Below are positions 9,491 to 20,884 of a stretch of DNA of 64,000 bases, piece by piece. This stretch comes from Caldimonas mangrovi (GTDB lineage: Bacteria; Pseudomonadota; Gammaproteobacteria; Burkholderiales; Burkholderiaceae_C). Under the pieces are notes generated by a model that saw only the letters and a program-made list of their open reading frames with translations, did no database searches and had not been told where the DNA came from. The translations under genes and the position numbers were made by a program. The stretch lies in NCBI RefSeq assembly GCF_023721835.1, contig NZ_JAMKFE010000011.1:117068-181067 (forward strand). Direction: 5' to 3'. Every line of letters starts with the position of its first letter. Position 1 is the first letter of the stretch.

Positions 9491-10804
9491 ATGAAACTCA
9501 AATCCGTTGCGATGGCCTCGGGCCTCGCTGTCGCCGCCTGGTGCGCCCCCGCTCATGCCCAGACCGAAATCCAGTGGTGGCATGCGATGGGCGGCGCCCT
9601 CGGCGAATGGGTCAACGACCTGGCCAAGCAGTTCAACGAGAGCCAGACCGAATACCGCATCGTGCCAACCTTCAAGGGCAGCTACGACGAATCGATGACC
9701 GCGGCGGTGGCCGCCTTCCGCGCCGGCAACGCGCCGCACATCCTGCAGGTGTTCGAAGTCGGCACGGCAACGATGATGGCGTCCAAGGGCGCGATCAAGC
9801 CGGTCGGCGAAGTGATGAAGGAAGCCGGCCAGAAGTTCGACCCGGCGGCCTACATCCCGGCCGTCGCCGGCTACTACACGGCCCCCAACGGGCAGATGCT
9901 GAGCTTCCCGTTCAACAGCTCCACCACCGTCTTCCACTACAACAAGGACGCCTTCAAGGCGGCCGGCCTCGACCCCGAGGCGCCGCCGAAGAGCTGGCCC
10001 GAAGTGGCGCTGGCCGCTGCCAAACTCAAGGCCGCCGGCCACAAGTGCCCGTTCACGACCAGCTGGATCAGCTGGACCCAGCTCGAAAGCTTTTCGACCT
10101 GGCACAACGTCGAGTTCGCGACCCAGAAGAACGGCTTCGGCGGCACCGGCGCGCGCCTGTCGTTCAACTCGCCGCTGCACGTGCGCCACTTCGAGAACCT
10201 GGCCAACATGGCCAAGCAGGGGCTGTTCGTCTACAAGGGCCGCGGCAACGCGGCCGACGGCACCTTCGTCTCGGGCGAGTGCGCCATGATCACCGGTTCC
10301 TCGGGTCTGTACGGCAACATCAAGCGCAACGCGAAGTTCGCCGCCGCCACCTCGGCACTGCCCTACTACCCGGACGTGCCCGGCTCGCCGCAGAACACCA
10401 TCATCGGCGGCGCCAGCTTGTGGGTGATGGGCGGCAAGAAGCCGGCCGAGTACAAGGGCGTCGCGCAGTTCTTCGCCTTCCTGTCCAAGCCTGAAGTCGC
10501 CGCGGCCAGCCACCAGCGCACCGGCTATCTGCCGGTCACGCTCGGCTCGTACGAGCTGACCGAGAAGAGCGGCTTCTACAAGCAGAACCCGGGCACCGAC
10601 GTCGCCGTCACGCAGATGATCCGCAAGACCACCGACAGGTCGCGCGGCATCCGCCTGGGCAACTTCGTGCAGATCCGCACCATCATCGACGAGGAGACCG
10701 AGCAGATCTGGGGGGGGCGCAAGTCGGCCCAGGAAGCGCTGGACGCTGCGGTGAAGCGCGGCAACGAACAGCTCGAACGTTTCCAGAAGTCGGCCAAGCT
10801 CTGA
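9491..10804 (+). CDS. ugpB: sn-glycerol-3-phosphate ABC transporter, periplasmic binding protein UgpB
   Basis: UgpB captures glycerol-3-phosphate and glycerophosphodiesters in the periplasm for the UgpAEC importer. A signal peptide ends near residue 23 (CAPAHA-QTEI). The mature protein begins with IQWWHAMGGALGEWVN, a near-signature of UgpB, and continues with the type 1 extracellular solute-binding fold, including FKGSYDESMTA and FRAGNAPHILQV. The length of 437 aa is normal. GGAG lies 5 bases before the ATG. It is the first gene of ugpB-A-E-C-Q and is separated from ugpA by a GC hairpin, which fits higher output of the binding protein than of the membrane parts. Confidence 0.95.
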   Translation: MKLKSVAMASGLAVAAWCAPAHAQTEIQWWHAMGGALGEWVNDLAKQFNESQTEYRIVPTFKGSYDESMTAAVAAFRAGNAPHILQVFEVGTATMMASKGAIKPVGEVMKEAGQKFDPAAYIPAVAGYYTAPNGQMLSFPFNSSTTVFHYNKDAFKAAGLDPEAPPKSWPEVALAAAKLKAAGHKCPFTTSWISWTQLESFSTWHNVEFATQKNGFGGTGARLSFNSPLHVRHFENLANMAKQGLFVYKGRGNAADGTFVSGECAMITGSSGLYGNIKRNAKFAAATSALPYYPDVPGSPQNTIIGGASLWVMGGKKPAEYKGVAQFFAFLSKPEVAAASHQRTGYLPVTLGSYELTEKSGFYKQNPGTDVAVTQMIRKTTDRSRGIRLGNFVQIRTIIDEETEQIWGGRKSAQEALDAAVKRGNEQLERFQKSAKL

Positions 10805-10827
10805 CCTCGGCCCCCTGACCCGCGCCG

Positions 10828-10850
10828 CCCTCCCCTTACCCCGGGGAGGG
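10828..10850 (+). other. GC hairpin between ugpB and ugpA
   Basis: CCCTCCCC at 10828-10835 pairs with GGGGAGGG at 10843-10850 across a 7-base loop. No U tract follows, so it looks like an mRNA-stabilising or attenuating structure at the end of ugpB and not a full terminator. Confidence 0.6.
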
Positions 10851-10893
10851 TGTTCGCCTTTCTGACGAGACCGCGATCCGGTCTGTCGCACAC

Positions 10894-11775
10894 ATGGAAA
10901 AACGCGTCCGTTTCCGCTCGACCTGGCTGCCCTGGGTGCTGATCGCGCCACAGATGGCCATCGTGCTGGTGTTCTTCTTCTGGCCCGCTGCACAGGCGCT
11001 CTACCAGAGCGTGCTGCAACAGGACGCCTTCGGCATCTCGGTCGAATACGTCGGCGCCGAGAATTTCGAGCGCCTGTTCGCCGACTCCACCTATGTCGAG
11101 TCGTTCAAGACCACCGCGCTGTTCTCGGTGCTGGTGGCCGTGTGCGGGCTGTCGGTGGCGCTGCTGCTGGCGGTGATGGCCGATCGCGTCGTGCGCGGGG
11201 CATCTTTCTACAAGACGCTGCTGATCTGGCCGTATGCAGTTGCGCCAGCGGTCGCGGGCGTGCTGTGGCTGTTCCTGTTCGCGCCGTCGATCGGTGTGGT
11301 CAGCCACGCACTGCAGGCGTTCGGCGTCGAGTGGAACCACCTGCTCGATGGCGGCGATGCCATGGCGCTGATCGTCATTGCCGCCGTGTGGAAGCAGATC
11401 TCATACAACTTCCTGTTCTTCCTGGCGGGGCTGCAGGCCATCCCGCGATCGCTGGTCGAGGCCGCGGCGATCGACGGCGCGCGGCCCTGGCGGCGTTTCT
11501 GGACCATCGTGTTCCCGCTGCTGTCGCCCACCACCTTCTTCCTGCTGGTGATCAACGTGGTGTATGCCTTCTTCGACACCTTCGCGATCGTCGACGCGGC
11601 AACCCAGGGCGGCCCCGGCAAGGACACCGCCATCCTGGTCTACAAGCTGTACTACGACGGCTTCAAGGCGCTCGACATGGGCGGCTCGGCGGCGCAATCG
11701 GTGGTGCTGATGCTCATCGTCATCGCGTTGACGGTCGTGCAGTTCCGCTATATCGAGAAGAAGGTGAACTATTGA
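10894..11775 (+). CDS. ugpA: sn-glycerol-3-phosphate ABC transporter permease UgpA
   Basis: This is an inner-membrane permease of the MalF/UgpA family, pairing with UgpE to form the transport channel. The 293-residue protein has an N-terminal membrane segment ([18 protein letters not shown]), further hydrophobic helices, and the EAA loop near residue 190 ([20 protein letters not shown]), where the UgpC ATPase docks. [19 protein letters not shown] near the C-terminus is typical of UgpA. It follows ugpB by 89 bases. The next ugp gene lies 211 bases further on, beyond a full and a partial copy of the intergenic repeat, an unusually wide gap for an ABC operon. Confidence 0.94.
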   Translation: MEKRVRFRSTWLPWVLIAPQMAIVLVFFFWPAAQALYQSVLQQDAFGISVEYVGAENFERLFADSTYVESFKTTALFSVLVAVCGLSVALLLAVMADRVVRGASFYKTLLIWPYAVAPAVAGVLWLFLFAPSIGVVSHALQAFGVEWNHLLDGGDAMALIVIAAVWKQISYNFLFFLAGLQAIPRSLVEAAAIDGARPWRRFWTIVFPLLSPTTFFLLVINVVYAFFDTFAIVDAATQGGPGKDTAILVYKLYYDGFKALDMGGSAAQSVVLMLIVIALTVVQFRYIEKKVNY

Positions 11776-11854
11776 CCCCCCCTACGGCCTGCGGCCGCCC
11801 CCCCAGGGGGCGACGCTGGTGGACCGGCAAAGCCGGATCCACGGCGTCACTCGG
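11776..11854 (+). repeat. Three-hairpin intergenic repeat, copy 2 (type A, inside the ugp operon)
   Basis: It begins on the base after the ugpA stop. Hairpin 1 is GGCCtgcGGCC and hairpin 2 is CCCCC-ag-GGGGG. Hairpin 3 is TGGACCGGC-aaa-GCCGGATCCA within arms GACGC and GCGTC. The inner T-A pair replaces the C-G pair of copies 1, 3 and 5. Confidence 0.85.
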
Positions 11855-11892
11855 CAAAGCCGCTCGTGGTAGCGCGGCCTGCAAGGCACACC

Positions 11893-11928
11893 GATGGACC
11901 GGCGGAGCCGGATCCATGGTGTCACTCG
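11893..11928 (+). repeat. Partial copy of the intergenic repeat (third hairpin only)
   Basis: TGGACCGGC-gga-GCCGGATCCA is followed by the same GTCACTCG tail as copy 2, 39 bases downstream. Hairpins 1 and 2 are missing. The intervening bases repeat fragments of the tail, suggesting a local duplication. Confidence 0.7.
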
Positions 11929-11986
11929 AGAAAGCGCTTGCGGCGGCGCGGCAGTGAAGGCATGGATGAAATGACTGGAGTCTTAC

Positions 11987-12841
11987 GTGGTTGAACGGCG
12001 TCCTGCATTGACGGTGCTGTCGCACCTGGTCCTGATCCTGGGGGTGCTGATCGTCGCCTTTCCGGTCTACGTGACCTTCGTCGCGTCGACGCAGACCGCC
12101 GAGCAGATCGCGCAGAGCCGGCCACTGTCGCTGGTGCCGGGCGATCACATGGTGGACACCTATACCCGCGCCTTCTTCGGCGGCAAGGGCGACTACGGCA
12201 GCACCAAGGCGCCGGTGGGCCGCATGCTGTGGGTCAGTTTCGTGATGGCCATCGCCATTGCGCTCGGCAAGATCGCGATCTCGCTGCTGTCGGCCTTCGC
12301 GGTGGTGTACTTCCGCTTCCCGCTGCGCACGCTGTGCTTCTGGATGATCTTCATCACGCTGATGCTGCCGGTGGAGGTGCGCATCGGGCCCACCTACGAG
12401 GTGGTCAGCGACCTCGGCATGCTGAACACCTACGCCGGCCTGACCGTGCCGTTGATCGCCTCGGCCACCGCGACCTTCCTGTTCCGGCAGTTCTTCCTGA
12501 CGGTGCCCGACGAACTGGTGGAAGCGGCGCGCATCGACGGCGCCGGGCCGATGCGCTTCTTCAAGGATGTGCTGGTGCCGCTGTCGGCGACGTCGATCGC
12601 GGCGTTGTTCGTGATCCAGTTCATCTACGGCTGGAACCAGTACCTGTGGCCGCTGCTGGTGACGACCAGCGAAGACATGACGCCGATCGTGATGGGCATC
12701 AAGCGCCTGGTCGCCGGCGAGTCGTACACCGAATGGAACGTGGTCATGGCGACCGCGATGCTGGCCATGGTGCCGCCTGCGCTGGTGGTGCTGTTGATGC
12801 AGAAGTGGTTCGTCAAGGGCCTCGTCGATTCCGAAAAATAA
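11987..12841 (+). CDS. ugpE: sn-glycerol-3-phosphate ABC transporter permease UgpE
   Basis: This is the second permease of the Ugp importer, MalG family, 284 aa. It shows an N-terminal transmembrane helix ([21 protein letters not shown]), a periplasmic loop with [17 protein letters not shown] that is typical of UgpE, and the EAA motif ([20 protein letters not shown]) near residue 180. The start is GTG at 11987: GGAG at 11977-11980 lies 6 bases before it, and the nearby ATG at 11971 is out of frame. ugpC follows after 16 bases. Placement after two repeat copies may lower read-through from ugpBA. Confidence 0.94.
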   Translation: MVERRPALTVLSHLVLILGVLIVAFPVYVTFVASTQTAEQIAQSRPLSLVPGDHMVDTYTRAFFGGKGDYGSTKAPVGRMLWVSFVMAIAIALGKIAISLLSAFAVVYFRFPLRTLCFWMIFITLMLPVEVRIGPTYEVVSDLGMLNTYAGLTVPLIASATATFLFRQFFLTVPDELVEAARIDGAGPMRFFKDVLVPLSATSIAALFVIQFIYGWNQYLWPLLVTTSEDMTPIVMGIKRLVAGESYTEWNVVMATAMLAMVPPALVVLLMQKWFVKGLVDSEK

Positions 12842-12857
12842 ACCTCCTACTTCTTCC

Positions 12858-13927
<1,070 letters not shown>

Positions 13928-13931
<4 letters not shown>

Positions 13932-14695
13932 ACGCTGCGCCCTGGCCGTACCCCTTGTGGATCGCCCACCGCGGCGCCGGCAAGCTGGCGCCGGAGAACA
14001 CGCTGGCCGCCTTCCGGGAAGGTGCTGCGTACGGCTATCGCATGTTCGAATGCGACGTGAAGCTCAGCGCCGACGGCCAGCTGTTCCTGCTGCACGATGC
14101 CACGCTGCAGCGCACCACCGACGCGCAAGGCATCGCCGGTGAACGGCCCTGGAGCGAGTTGTGCCGCCTGGATGCCGGCAGCTGGCACAGCCGGCGCTAT
14201 GCCGGTGAGCCGCTGCCGACGTTCGACGCCGTGGCACGCTACGTGCTGCGCAACGGCTTTCACCTGAACATCGAGATCAAGCCCACGCCCGGGCAGGAAG
14301 CCGCCACCGGCGCCGCCGTCGCACAGGCCTGCACGCGCCTGTGGCAGGGCCATCCCACCACGCCGGCCAGCTGGCCGCTGCTGACGTCGTTCAAACCCGC
14401 CGCACTGCACGCCGCGCGGGCTGCCGGGCCGGATCTGCCGCGCGGGTTGCTGCTCGACCACTGGTGGGACGGCTGGCGCGACGAAGCACGGGCACTGGGC
14501 TGCACTGCCGTCGTTGCGCACTGGGCCATGCTCGACGCTACCTCCATTGCAGAGGTGCACGCGCTCGGCTGCCGGGCCCTGGCCTACACCGTCAACGACC
14601 CCTGCGAAGCCGATCGCCTGCTGCGCGCAGGCATCGACGGGCTGATCACCGACGCGGTCGATCGTTTCTCGCCTGGCGAGACGATGCTCGACTGA
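13928..14695 (+). CDS. ugpQ: Glycerophosphodiester phosphodiesterase UgpQ
   Basis: This cytoplasmic enzyme hydrolyses imported glycerophosphodiesters to glycerol-3-phosphate and an alcohol, feeding phospholipid synthesis or phosphate supply. The GDPD signature is clear: [18 protein letters not shown] at residues 12-30 with the catalytic His-Arg, then [21 protein letters not shown] with metal-binding acidic residues and the second His. A later NIEIKPTPG motif supplies another metal ligand, and the end has AYTVND and [13 protein letters not shown], typical of the family. The size is 255 aa with no signal peptide. The ATGA overlap with ugpC places it as the last gene of the operon. Confidence 0.94.
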
Positions 14696-14885
14696 CCACA
14701 CCGGCAGGGGTCGTTTTAGCGCATCGCAGGAGCACGGGCGCGGGCCTATACCCGCGCGCCACGGTGTCGTCAATGCGCCGCGGCTGGACGAGCGCTGCAG
14801 CCCATGTCTTAATCGACCTTCGTGAGGGATTTCGCGGTGGGCCGACAAGCCGCAGATGCAGCTGCCCGCAGCCAAGGCGATCGAC

Positions 14886-16313
14886 ATGCGCATGACGGCC
14901 CGGCCCGCCCTGCACGCCCACTTCGACCCGCGCCGTGCCGCCCTGTGGCTCGCGGTGTGCTGGTGGGTCCTGGTGGCGGCCTGGCCCGCCAACGGCCGGG
15001 CAGCGCCCGGCACGGTGAGCGTCGTCACCATCGAAGGCGCCATCGGCCCGGCCACCGCCGAACACGTGCGCCGCGGGCTCGACCATGCCGCGCGCGACCG
15101 CCATCGCCTGGTCGTGCTGGCCATGGACACCCCCGGCGGGCTCGACACCTCGATGCGGCAGATCATCAAGGCCATCCTCGCCTCGGAAGTACCGGTCGCC
15201 GGCTACGTGTCGCCCAGCGGCGCCCGCGCCGCCAGCGCCGGCACCTACATCCTGTATGCCAGCCATGTGGCCGCGATGGCCCCCGGCACCAACCTCGGCG
15301 CGGCCACGCCGGTGCAGATCGGCGGCTCGCCGCAGCGCGACGAGGGCCCGGTGCCGGGCCGCGATCCCGCCCCCTCGGGCAGCGCAGCGGAGAAGCCGCC
15401 GGCCGGCTCCGCCAGCACACGCAAGCAGGTCAACGACGCCGTGGCCTACATCCGGGGCCTGGCCGACATGCGCGGGCGCAATGCCGAATGGGCCGAGCGC
15501 GCAGTGCGCGAAGCGGTCAGCCTGCCGGCGACCGAGGCGCAGCAGCTCAAGGTGATCGACCTCGTCGCGCGCGACCTGCAGGCGCTGCTCGAACAACTGG
15601 ACGGCCGCACCGTCAATGTGCTGGGCCACGACACCCGGCTCGAGACCGCCGGCGCCGCCATCGTGCAACACGAGGCCGATTGGCGCGTGCGCCTGCTCTC
15701 CGCGATCACCGACCCAAGCGTTGCGCTAATGCTGATGATGATCGGCATCTACGGCCTGTTCTTCGAGTTCTACAACCCCGGCGTCGGCGTGCCCGGCGTG
15801 CTGGGCGGCATCTGCCTGCTGCTGGCGCTGTATGCGCTGCAGTTGCTGCCCGTCAACTACGCCGGGTTGGCGCTCATCGCGCTGGGCGTCGCCTTCATGG
15901 CGGCAGAGGCCTTCGCGCCGAGCTTCGGGGTGCTCGGCATCGGCGGGGCGGTGGCCTTCACGATCGGCGCGGTGATCCTGATCGACACCGAAGCGCCGGG
16001 CTTCGGCATCCCGTTCGGGCTGATCGTCGGGCTGGCCGGCGTCAGCGCCCTGTTCGTCGCAGCCCTCACCGGCATGGCGTTGAAAGCACGGCGGCGTGCG
16101 GTGGTCAGCGGCGACGAGGCGCTGCCCGGCAGCGTGATCGAAGTGCTGCAAGCCGGCGAGGACGGCGCGTGGGCGTTGTACGCCGGCGAGCGCTGGCGCG
16201 TGTGCAGCGACGCCCGGCTGCAGCCGGGCCAGAAGGTGCGCGTGCTCTCGCGGCAAGGACTGGTGCTGCACGTCGCTCCTCTCGACACCCCCCCTCAACC
16301 CCCAGGAGGCTGA
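14886..16313 (+). CDS. NfeD-type membrane-bound serine protease
   Basis: Long NfeD proteins are ClpP-like membrane proteases that cut the C-terminal tails of partner SPFH/stomatin proteins. After a signal/anchor ([20 protein letters not shown]) the protease domain begins at [19 protein letters not shown]. The nucleophile region is [14 protein letters not shown], and the likely general-base Lys is in [15 protein letters not shown]. Several membrane helices follow from [21 protein letters not shown], and the C-terminus is an OB-fold (about residues 405-470). Starts at 14856, 14886 and 14892 are possible; 14886 gives 475 aa. The slipin gene follows after 2 bases, the classic NfeD/SPFH operon pair. 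Confidence 0.88.
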   Translation: MRMTARPALHAHFDPRRAALWLAVCWWVLVAAWPANGRAAPGTVSVVTIEGAIGPATAEHVRRGLDHAARDRHRLVVLAMDTPGGLDTSMRQIIKAILASEVPVAGYVSPSGARAASAGTYILYASHVAAMAPGTNLGAATPVQIGGSPQRDEGPVPGRDPAPSGSAAEKPPAGSASTRKQVNDAVAYIRGLADMRGRNAEWAERAVREAVSLPATEAQQLKVIDLVARDLQALLEQLDGRTVNVLGHDTRLETAGAAIVQHEADWRVRLLSAITDPSVALMLMMIGIYGLFFEFYNPGVGVPGVLGGICLLLALYALQLLPVNYAGLALIALGVAFMAAEAFAPSFGVLGIGGAVAFTIGAVILIDTEAPGFGIPFGLIVGLAGVSALFVAALTGMALKARRRAVVSGDEALPGSVIEVLQAGEDGAWALYAGERWRVCSDARLQPGQKVRVLSRQGLVLHVAPLDTPPQPPGG

Positions 16314-16315
16314 AC

Positions 16316-17083
16316 ATGTTCATGAACTTCGGTTTCGGCGGCATCGTGATCCTCGCGCTGATCGCCTTGCTGGTCTCGGCGCTGCGCATCCTGCGCGAGT
16401 ACGAGCGCGGTGTCGTGTTCCAACTCGGCCGGTTCTGGAAGGTCAAGGGCCCGGGCCTGATCTTCGTGATCCCCGGCATCCAGCAGATGGTGCGCGTGGA
16501 CCTGCGTACGCTGGTGCTCGACGTGCCCAAGCAGGACGTGATCTCGCGCGACAACGTCTCGGTGCAGGTCAATGCGGTCGTCTATTTCCGCGTCGTCGAC
16601 CCGCAGAAGGCCATCATCCAGGTCGAGAACTACGGCGTTGCCACCAGCCAGCTCGCGCAGACCACCTTGCGCGCCGTGCTCGGCAAGCACGAACTCGACG
16701 AGATGCTGGCCGAGCGGGAGCGGCTCAACGTCGACATCCAGCAGGTGCTCGACGCGCAGACCGACGCCTGGGGCATCAAGGTCGCCAACGTCGAGATCAA
16801 GCACGTCGACCTCGACGAGTCGATGGTGCGCGCCATCGCGCGCCAGGCCGAGGCCGAGCGGGAACGGCGCGCCAAGGTGATCCACGCGGAAGGCGAGCTG
16901 CAGGCGTCGGAAAAGCTGATGCAGGCGGCCGAGATGCTGGGGCGTCAGTCCGGCGCGATGCAGCTGCGCTACATGCAGACGCTGGGCACCATCGCGCACG
17001 ACAAGACCAATACCATCGTGTTCCCGATGCCGGTGGACCTGCTGGCCGGGCTGGTGGAGGCGATCAAGCCCAAGGCACCGTAG
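16316..17083 (+). CDS. Slipin / stomatin-like SPFH protein
   Basis: This SPFH-family membrane scaffold forms oligomers in lipid microdomains and is the usual partner and substrate of NfeD protease. A short N-terminal membrane hairpin ([17 protein letters not shown]) precedes the SPFH core, which starts at [27 protein letters not shown], a stomatin hallmark. The core contains the [26 protein letters not shown] segment. A charged coiled-coil (about 150-215, rich in Glu/Arg/Lys/Ala) follows, and the hydrophobic end [13 protein letters not shown] is the kind of tail NfeD cuts. AGGAGG at 16304-16309 lies 6 bases before the ATG, fixing the start at 255 aa. Confidence 0.93.
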   Translation: MFMNFGFGGIVILALIALLVSALRILREYERGVVFQLGRFWKVKGPGLIFVIPGIQQMVRVDLRTLVLDVPKQDVISRDNVSVQVNAVVYFRVVDPQKAIIQVENYGVATSQLAQTTLRAVLGKHELDEMLAERERLNVDIQQVLDAQTDAWGIKVANVEIKHVDLDESMVRAIARQAEAERERRAKVIHAEGELQASEKLMQAAEMLGRQSGAMQLRYMQTLGTIAHDKTNTIVFPMPVDLLAGLVEAIKPKAP

Positions 17084-17087
17084 GCGC

Positions 17088-17561
17088 TCACCCGGGAAAC
17101 GCCCAGACCAGCGCCAACGTCAGCACGAGGTAGCGCAGCCACTTGCCGATCGCCATGTAGAGCACGCAGGGCCAGAACGGCAGCTTGAGCCAGCCGGCCA
17201 CCGCGCACAGCGGGTCGCCGACGAGGGGTAGCCACGACAGCAGGCACGCACGCGGGCCGAAGCGTTCCAGCCAGCCGAGCAGCCGGTGCTGCATAGGGCG
17301 CTGGTGGGTGATCCGCTCGTAGGCGAGTTCGGCGCCGTAGCCCATCCACCACGAGATCGCGCCGCCCAACGTGTTGCCGGCGGTGGCCACCAAGACGCCG
17401 GGCCATAGCATCGACGGGTTCAAGGTCACCAGCCCGTACAGCGCCGGCTCCGACCCCAGCGGCAGCAAGGTGGCCGAGACCAGCGCAACGACGAACAGCG
17501 TGCTCAAGCCCACTTCCGGCAGCGCCAGCAGATCGAGCAGTTCGTGCAGCCAGACGTCCAT
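17088..17561 (-). CDS. YqaA-family (DedA/VTT-like) membrane protein
   Basis: This small inner-membrane protein of 157 aa is related to the DedA/SNARE-associated (VTT) superfamily, whose members include lipid scramblases and proton-coupled transporters. It shows four to five hydrophobic segments. LVSATLLPLGSEPALYGLV and GNTLGGAISWWMGYG near the N-terminus and LLSWLPLVGDPLCAVAGWLKLPFW near residue 110 are conserved YqaA features. It is convergent with the slipin gene, with only 4 bases between the stops. The precise function is not known; the family assignment is good. Confidence 0.85.
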   Translation of the reverse strand: MDVWLHELLDLLALPEVGLSTLFVVALVSATLLPLGSEPALYGLVTLNPSMLWPGVLVATAGNTLGGAISWWMGYGAELAYERITHQRPMQHRLLGWLERFGPRACLLSWLPLVGDPLCAVAGWLKLPFWPCVLYMAIGKWLRYLVLTLALVWAFPG

Positions 17562-17689
17562 GGCCGGGCATTATCGCGATGCGCCGCCGGGCCGGATGGC
17601 AAGCCGCGGCATGGGCTGAGCAGCTACCACAACCACACCATCGGTACCCCTGAACGAGGGTCACCGCATTTCGCTGGCTGAAAGATGCA

Positions 17690-17702
17690 GCCGCTATACT
17701 CT
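17690..17702 (+). promoter_or_regulatory. Candidate promoter -10 of dusB-fis
   Basis: TATACT at 17695-17700 lies 40 bases before the dusB ATG in the gap after the divergent yqaA gene. No good -35 box sits at normal spacing, which would fit an activated or growth-controlled promoter. This is a weak, motif-only call. Confidence 0.3.
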
Positions 17703-17739
17703 GCCTCCTTTTTCAGCACACCCGCTCCCCAGGTTTTCC

Positions 17740-18780
17740 ATGCGCATCGGCCCGTTCGAACTGCCGAACCCGCTTTTCGTCGCGCCCATGGCCGGGGTGA
17801 CGGACCGCCCGTTCCGCCAGCTGTGCAAGCGGCTCGGCGCGGGCTATGCGGTCAGCGAGATGGTGACCTCGCGCCGCGAGCTGTGGAACAGCCTGAAGAC
17901 GTCGCGCCGCGCCAACCACGAAGGCGAGTCGGCCCCCATCGCCGTGCAGATCGCCGGCACCGAGCCCATCATGATGGCCGAAGCCGCCGCCTACAACATC
18001 GACCGCGGCGCGCAGATCATCGACATCAACATGGGCTGCCCGGCCAAGAAGGTGTGCAACAAGTGGGCCGGCTCGGCACTGATGCAGGACGAGGCACTCG
18101 CCACGCGCATCGTCGAGGCGGTGGTCACCGCCTGCGCGCCGCACCGCGTGCCGGTCACGCTGAAGATGCGCACCGGCTGGTGCCAGCAGCACAAGAATGC
18201 CCTGACGATCGCGCGCGCGGCCGAAGCGGCGGGCGTGGCCATGGTGACCGTGCACGGGCGCACGCGCGAGCAGGGCTACAAGGGCCAGGCCGAATACGAC
18301 ACCATCGCCGCGGTCAAGGCCGCGTTGCGCATCCCCGTGGTCGCCAACGGCGACATCGCGTCGCCCGAGCAGGCGCGCGAGGTGCTGCAGCGCACCGGCG
18401 CCGACGCGCTGATGATCGGCCGCGCCGCGCAGGGCCGGCCGTGGATCTTCCGTGAAATTGCGCACTACCTCGCCACCGGCACCTATCTGGAGGCACCGCT
18501 GGTGCGCGACGTGCGCGGCTGGCTGGTCGAGCACCTGCACGACCATTACGCGCTGTACGGCGAATTCACCGGCGTGCGCACCGCGCGCAAGCACATCGGC
18601 TGGTACGTGCGCGGCCTGCCCGGCGGCGAGGACTTTCGCCGCACGATGAACACCCTGGAAAGCAGCGAGCAGCAGCTGCTCGCCGTCAACGACTACTTCG
18701 ATCAACTGGCCGCGTCGCATGCCCGCCTGCCCGAGCCGCAGGCCGCTGCCGACGACGCCCTGACCCTGGAAGCCGCATGA
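17740..18780 (+). CDS. dusB: tRNA-dihydrouridine synthase DusB
   Basis: This FMN enzyme reduces specific uridines of tRNA to dihydrouridine. The TIM-barrel begins with [40 protein letters not shown] near residue 97 carries the conserved catalytic Cys of the GCP motif. FMN-phosphate binding is visible in [14 protein letters not shown] and NGDI, and [13 protein letters not shown] follows. The C-terminal helical RNA-binding domain occupies about residues 250-330. The size of 346 aa is normal for DusB. The stop overlaps the fis start (ATGA), reproducing the dusB-fis operon found across proteobacteria. Confidence 0.95.
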   Translation: MRIGPFELPNPLFVAPMAGVTDRPFRQLCKRLGAGYAVSEMVTSRRELWNSLKTSRRANHEGESAPIAVQIAGTEPIMMAEAAAYNIDRGAQIIDINMGCPAKKVCNKWAGSALMQDEALATRIVEAVVTACAPHRVPVTLKMRTGWCQQHKNALTIARAAEAAGVAMVTVHGRTREQGYKGQAEYDTIAAVKAALRIPVVANGDIASPEQAREVLQRTGADALMIGRAAQGRPWIFREIAHYLATGTYLEAPLVRDVRGWLVEHLHDHYALYGEFTGVRTARKHIGWYVRGLPGGEDFRRTMNTLESSEQQLLAVNDYFDQLAASHARLPEPQAAADDALTLEAA

Positions 18781-19013
18781 GCAAGAAGAACATCGAAGAG
18801 TGCATCCGCACGAGCCTGGAGACCTACTTCAAGGACTTGCGCGGCGAGGAACCGCACTCGATGTACGACATGATCATCCACGTCGTCGAGAAGCCGCTGC
18901 TGGAAACCGTGATGCAGCACGCCGACGGCAACCAGTCGCGCGCTGCCGAATGGCTGGGCATCAACCGCAACACGCTGCGACGCAAGCTGGTGGAGCACAA
19001 ACTGATCAAATGA
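18777..19013 (+). CDS. fis: Fis-family nucleoid-associated DNA-binding protein
   Basis: Fis is a small dimeric DNA-bending protein that shapes the nucleoid and activates rRNA and other growth-linked promoters. The 78 residues end in the Fis helix-turn-helix [27 protein letters not shown]. The N-terminal half contains helices A and B for dimerisation. The protein is shorter than the 98-aa E. coli Fis, mainly missing the flexible N-terminal hairpin arms, which is usual for betaproteobacteria. It is coupled to dusB by a four-base overlap and followed directly by copy 3 of the structured repeat. Confidence 0.93.
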   Translation: MSKKNIEECIRTSLETYFKDLRGEEPHSMYDMIIHVVEKPLLETVMQHADGNQSRAAEWLGINRNTLRRKLVEHKLIK

Positions 19014-19096
19014 GACCACCCCCTACGGCCTTCGGCCGCCCCCTCGAGGGGGCGACGCTGGCGGACCGGCGGAGCCGGATCCGCGGCGTCACTCGG
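19014..19096 (+). repeat. Three-hairpin intergenic repeat, copy 3 (type A)
   Basis: It starts on the base after the fis stop and ends about 90 bases before purH. Hairpin 1 is GGCCttcGGCC and hairpin 2 is CCCCCTcgAGGGGG. Hairpin 3 is CGGACCGGC-gga-GCCGGATCCG with arms GACGC/GCGTC. Confidence 0.87.
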
Positions 19097-19183
19097 ATTG
19101 GATCGCGTCATGCCAAACCGGGTTGCGTGTCGAAAAGCGCCGAGGACGGATTGAACAGATTTTTGAGAACCGAGGCCACGAAC

Positions 19184-20752
19184 ATGCAAGCCCTGCTTTC
19201 CGTTTCCGACAAGACCGGTGTGGTCGAACTCGCCCAGTCGCTCCATGCGCTGGGCATCAAGCTGCTGTCCACCGGGGGCACGGCCAAGCTGCTGGCTGAA
19301 AAAGGCCTGCCGGTGACGGAAGTGGCCGAGGTGACCGGCTTTCCGGAAATGCTGGACGGCCGCGTGAAGACGCTGCACCCGCGCATCCACGGCGGCCTGC
19401 TGGCGCGGCGTGACCTGCCGGAGCACATGGCGGCGCTGAAAAGCCACGGCATCGGCACCATCGACCTGCTGATCGTCAACCTGTACCCGTTCAGGCAGGC
19501 GACCGCACGGCCCGACTGCACGCTGGACGACGCGATCGAGAACATCGACATCGGCGGCCCGGCGATGCTGCGCGCGGCCGCGAAGAACTGGCAGGACGTG
19601 GCCGTCGTGATCGACCCGAGCGACTACGAGCGGGTGCTGACCGAGCTGAAGGCCGGCAAGATCGAGCGCAACACCAAGTTCATGCTGGCGAAGAAGGTGT
19701 TCGCGCACACCGCCGCCTACGACGGCATGATCACCAACTACCTCACCGCGCTGGAAGCGGGCGCCGAGAACGCGACGGCCGACGTGCCCCAACGCGCCGA
19801 GTACCCGGCGGTGTTCAACCTGCAGCTGCACAAGACGCAGGACATGCGCTACGGCGAGAACCCGCACCAGAGCGCCGGCTTCTACCGCGATGCCGCGCCG
19901 GTGGCCGGCAGCCTGGCGCATTACCGCCAGCTGCAGGGCAAGGAGCTGTCGTACAACAACATCGCCGACGCCGACGCCGCCTGGGAATGCGTGAAAACCT
20001 TCGACGCCCCCGCCTGCGTGATCATCAAGCACGCCAACCCCTGTGGCGTGGCGGTGGCCGGCAACGCGGCCGAAGCGTATGCCAAGGCCTTCAAGACCGA
20101 CTCCACCTCGGCCTTCGGCGGCATCATCGCCTTCAACCAGACCATGGACCGCGCCGCCGCCGAACTGGTGGCCAAGCAGTTCGTCGAAGTGCTGATCGCC
20201 CCGAGCTACACGCCCGAGGCATTGGAGGTCTTCAAGGCCAAGCAGAACGTGCGCCTGCTGCAAGTGCCGCTCGCGCGCGACCCCAACCCGTTCGACCTGA
20301 AGCGCGTGGGCGGCGGCGTGCTGCTGCAGTCGGCCGACGCGAAGAACGTGGCGGCCAGCGAGCTGCGCGTGGTCACGAGCAAGCAGCCGACGCACGAACA
20401 GATGCAGGACCTGCTGTTCGCGTGGAAGGTGGCCAAGTTCGTCAAGAGCAACGCCATCGTGTTCTGTGCCGGCGGCATGACGCTGGGCGTGGGGGCCGGC
20501 CAGATGAGCCGCATCGACTCGGCCCGCATCGCGTCGATCAAGGCCGAGAACGCCGGCCTGACGCTGCAGGGCTCGGCCGTGGCCAGCGACGCCTTCTTCC
20601 CATTCCGCGACGGGCTGGACGTCGTGTGCGACGCCGGTGCGACCTGCGTGATCCAGCCGGGCGGCAGCATGCGCGACGACGAGGTGATCGCCGCGGCCAA
20701 CGAGCGCGGCATTGCCATGGTCTTCACCGGCACGCGCCATTTTCGGCACTGA
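19184..20752 (+). CDS. purH: Bifunctional AICAR formyltransferase / IMP cyclohydrolase PurH
   Basis: PurH performs the last two steps of de novo purine synthesis, AICAR to FAICAR to IMP. The N-terminal MGS-like IMP cyclohydrolase domain runs from [17 protein letters not shown] through LLSTGGTAK and [20 protein letters not shown]. The transformylase half has [13 protein letters not shown] near residue 225, the catalytic KHANPCGVA near 282 and [12 protein letters not shown]. The end, [14 protein letters not shown], is family-typical. ATG 19184 gives 522 aa, the normal length; a longer in-frame extension upstream runs through the repeat and is not real coding sequence. Linkage to dusB-fis and ruvC is common in betaproteobacteria. 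Confidence 0.96.
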   Translation: MQALLSVSDKTGVVELAQSLHALGIKLLSTGGTAKLLAEKGLPVTEVAEVTGFPEMLDGRVKTLHPRIHGGLLARRDLPEHMAALKSHGIGTIDLLIVNLYPFRQATARPDCTLDDAIENIDIGGPAMLRAAAKNWQDVAVVIDPSDYERVLTELKAGKIERNTKFMLAKKVFAHTAAYDGMITNYLTALEAGAENATADVPQRAEYPAVFNLQLHKTQDMRYGENPHQSAGFYRDAAPVAGSLAHYRQLQGKELSYNNIADADAAWECVKTFDAPACVIIKHANPCGVAVAGNAAEAYAKAFKTDSTSAFGGIIAFNQTMDRAAAELVAKQFVEVLIAPSYTPEALEVFKAKQNVRLLQVPLARDPNPFDLKRVGGGVLLQSADAKNVAASELRVVTSKQPTHEQMQDLLFAWKVAKFVKSNAIVFCAGGMTLGVGAGQMSRIDSARIASIKAENAGLTLQGSAVASDAFFPFRDGLDVVCDAGATCVIQPGGSMRDDEVIAAANERGIAMVFTGTRHFRH

Positions 20753-20833
20753 CCACCCCCTACGCGCTTCGCGCGCCCCCTCAAGGGGGCGCCACCGGTG
20801 GACCGGCGAAGCCGGATCCACGGTGGCCGCTGG
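20751..20833 (+). repeat. Three-hairpin intergenic repeat, copy 4 (type B)
   Basis: It overlaps the last bases of the purH stop. Hairpin 1 is changed to a CGCG-rich stem (ACGCGCttcGCGCG), while hairpin 2 stays CCCCCTcaAGGGGG. The outer arms of hairpin 3 are GCCACC/GGTGGC instead of GACGC/GCGTC, so pairing is kept although the bases differ. Confidence 0.85.
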
Positions 20834-20884
20834 ACAACACCATGCCGGTGCCCCCGTGCAGAGGGACCCGCTAACATCGCGCGC

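Noticed and set aside
14696..14885. Possible promoter or small gene before the NfeD gene
   Set aside because: No clear -10/-35 pair and no convincing small frame could be defined.
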